Source of the DNA: an uncultured Burkholderiales bacterium
GTDB taxonomy: Bacteria > Pseudomonadota > Gammaproteobacteria > Burkholderiales > Burkholderiaceae_C
Direction of reading: 5' to 3'
NCBI GenBank assembly: GCA_903892175.1
Contig: CAITHK010000248.1
Location: 1-41,707, forward strand
Length of the DNA stretch: 41,707 bases
The translations under genes were made by a program, and so were the position numbers. Below the pieces are notes generated by a model, which saw only the letters and a program-made list of their open reading frames with translations, had not been told where the DNA came from and did not search any database. Shown piece by piece: positions 41,436 to 41,707 of the stretch (its first letter is position 1; each line of letters starts with the position of its first letter).

Positions 41436-41707
41436 ATGTTTTCAACCGCCATTGCCGGTAGCCTGCCCAAACCCGAGTGGTTGGCCGAAACCAACAAACT
41501 CTGGCCCAAGTGGCAAGCCGAAGGCGACGCGTTGCGTCAAGCCAAAGCGGACGCCACGCTGCTGTGGATCAAGGCCCAAGAAGACGCAGGCCTGGACGTG
41601 ATTGGGGACGGCGAACAATCGCGCCAACACTTTGTGCACGGCTTTTTAGAGCAGGTCGAAGGCATCGACTTTGAAAACAAAGTCACCATGGGCATTCGCA
41701 ACAACCG
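41436..41707 (+). CDS. core-MetE-type methionine synthase, 5' part (runs off the window)
   Basis: The first 90 residues of a UROD/MetE-like barrel protein. TAIAGSLPKPEWLAETNKLW, then DAGLDVIGDGEQSRQHFV and GIDFENKVTMGIR, are characteristic of stand-alone core-MetE proteins that lack the N-terminal half of classical MetE. These transfer a methyl group to homocysteine, from methyl-folate or an unusual donor; one subgroup (MesD) needs a DUF1852 partner (MesX/MesB-type). That partner, if present, is outside the window. CGGAG precedes the ATG. The C-terminal zinc ligands cannot be seen. Confidence 0.8.
   Translation, partial: MFSTAIAGSLPKPEWLAETNKLWPKWQAEGDALRQAKADATLLWIKAQEDAGLDVIGDGEQSRQHFVHGFLEQVEGIDFENKVTMGIRNN

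Overview
The window looks like a chromosomal segment of a Burkholderiales betaproteobacterium, most likely Comamonadaceae (Limnohabitans, Rhodoferax or Hydrogenophaga type). The evidence is orphan Bug/TctC-type binding proteins in a catabolic operon, a high-potential iron-sulfur protein, a WaaC-WaaA cluster beside a Pcm/rhodanese/TolC run, GC-rich coding sequence and strong antisense ORF shadows. Genus assignment is inference. No rRNA, tRNA, CRISPR array, insertion sequence or prophage was recognised.

Layout. 1-2670 is an accessory-looking stretch. It holds a partial, visibly AT-richer gene for a wHTH + GHKL ATPase + STAS-like protein that is absent from simple ORF lists because it runs off the edge, three 11-bp operator-like repeats at exact 21-bp spacing between it and an exported GlcG/HbpS-like protein, a DUF3820-like gene and a VapBC module. 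2673-9726 is a minus-strand catabolic operon: FAH-family hydrolase, two Bug solute-binding proteins, a TauE/SafE permease, a benzoylformate-decarboxylase-like ThDP enzyme and an aldehyde dehydrogenase. 9850-10478 is MazEF. 10597-12017 is ogt plus a DMT transporter. 12099-15876 is a lipopolysaccharide core cluster (phosphohexomutase, heptosyltransferase I, Kdo transferase).

15866-23366 is a six-gene minus-strand unit: TetR regulator, membrane-fusion protein, RND pump, Pcm-like methyltransferase, rhodanese and TolC. It supplies all parts of a tripartite efflux pump. 23441-27381 holds a YdcF-like protein divergent from msrA, a Cys/His-containing membrane protein and a ZnuD-like TonB receptor. 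27378-32951 is a mosaic of housekeeping genes: pdxH, xdhC and a MobA-like transferase, HiPIP, glyoxalase I, a thioesterase, a crotonase-fold protein and a D-2-hydroxyacid dehydrogenase. 33035-36804 holds an RhlE-like RNA helicase divergent from ettA. 36895-41707 holds a P1-family peptidase, an HTH-receiver regulator, an acyl-CoA ligase, an LLM flavin oxidoreductase and the start of a core-MetE methionine synthase.

Most of the window is ordinary core genome. The items best worth following up are the left-edge wHTH-GHKL-STAS switch with its phased repeats, the HTH-receiver protein with nested inverted repeats at its promoter, the orphan-binding-protein catabolic operon, and the msrA / Cys-His membrane protein / TonB receptor group.
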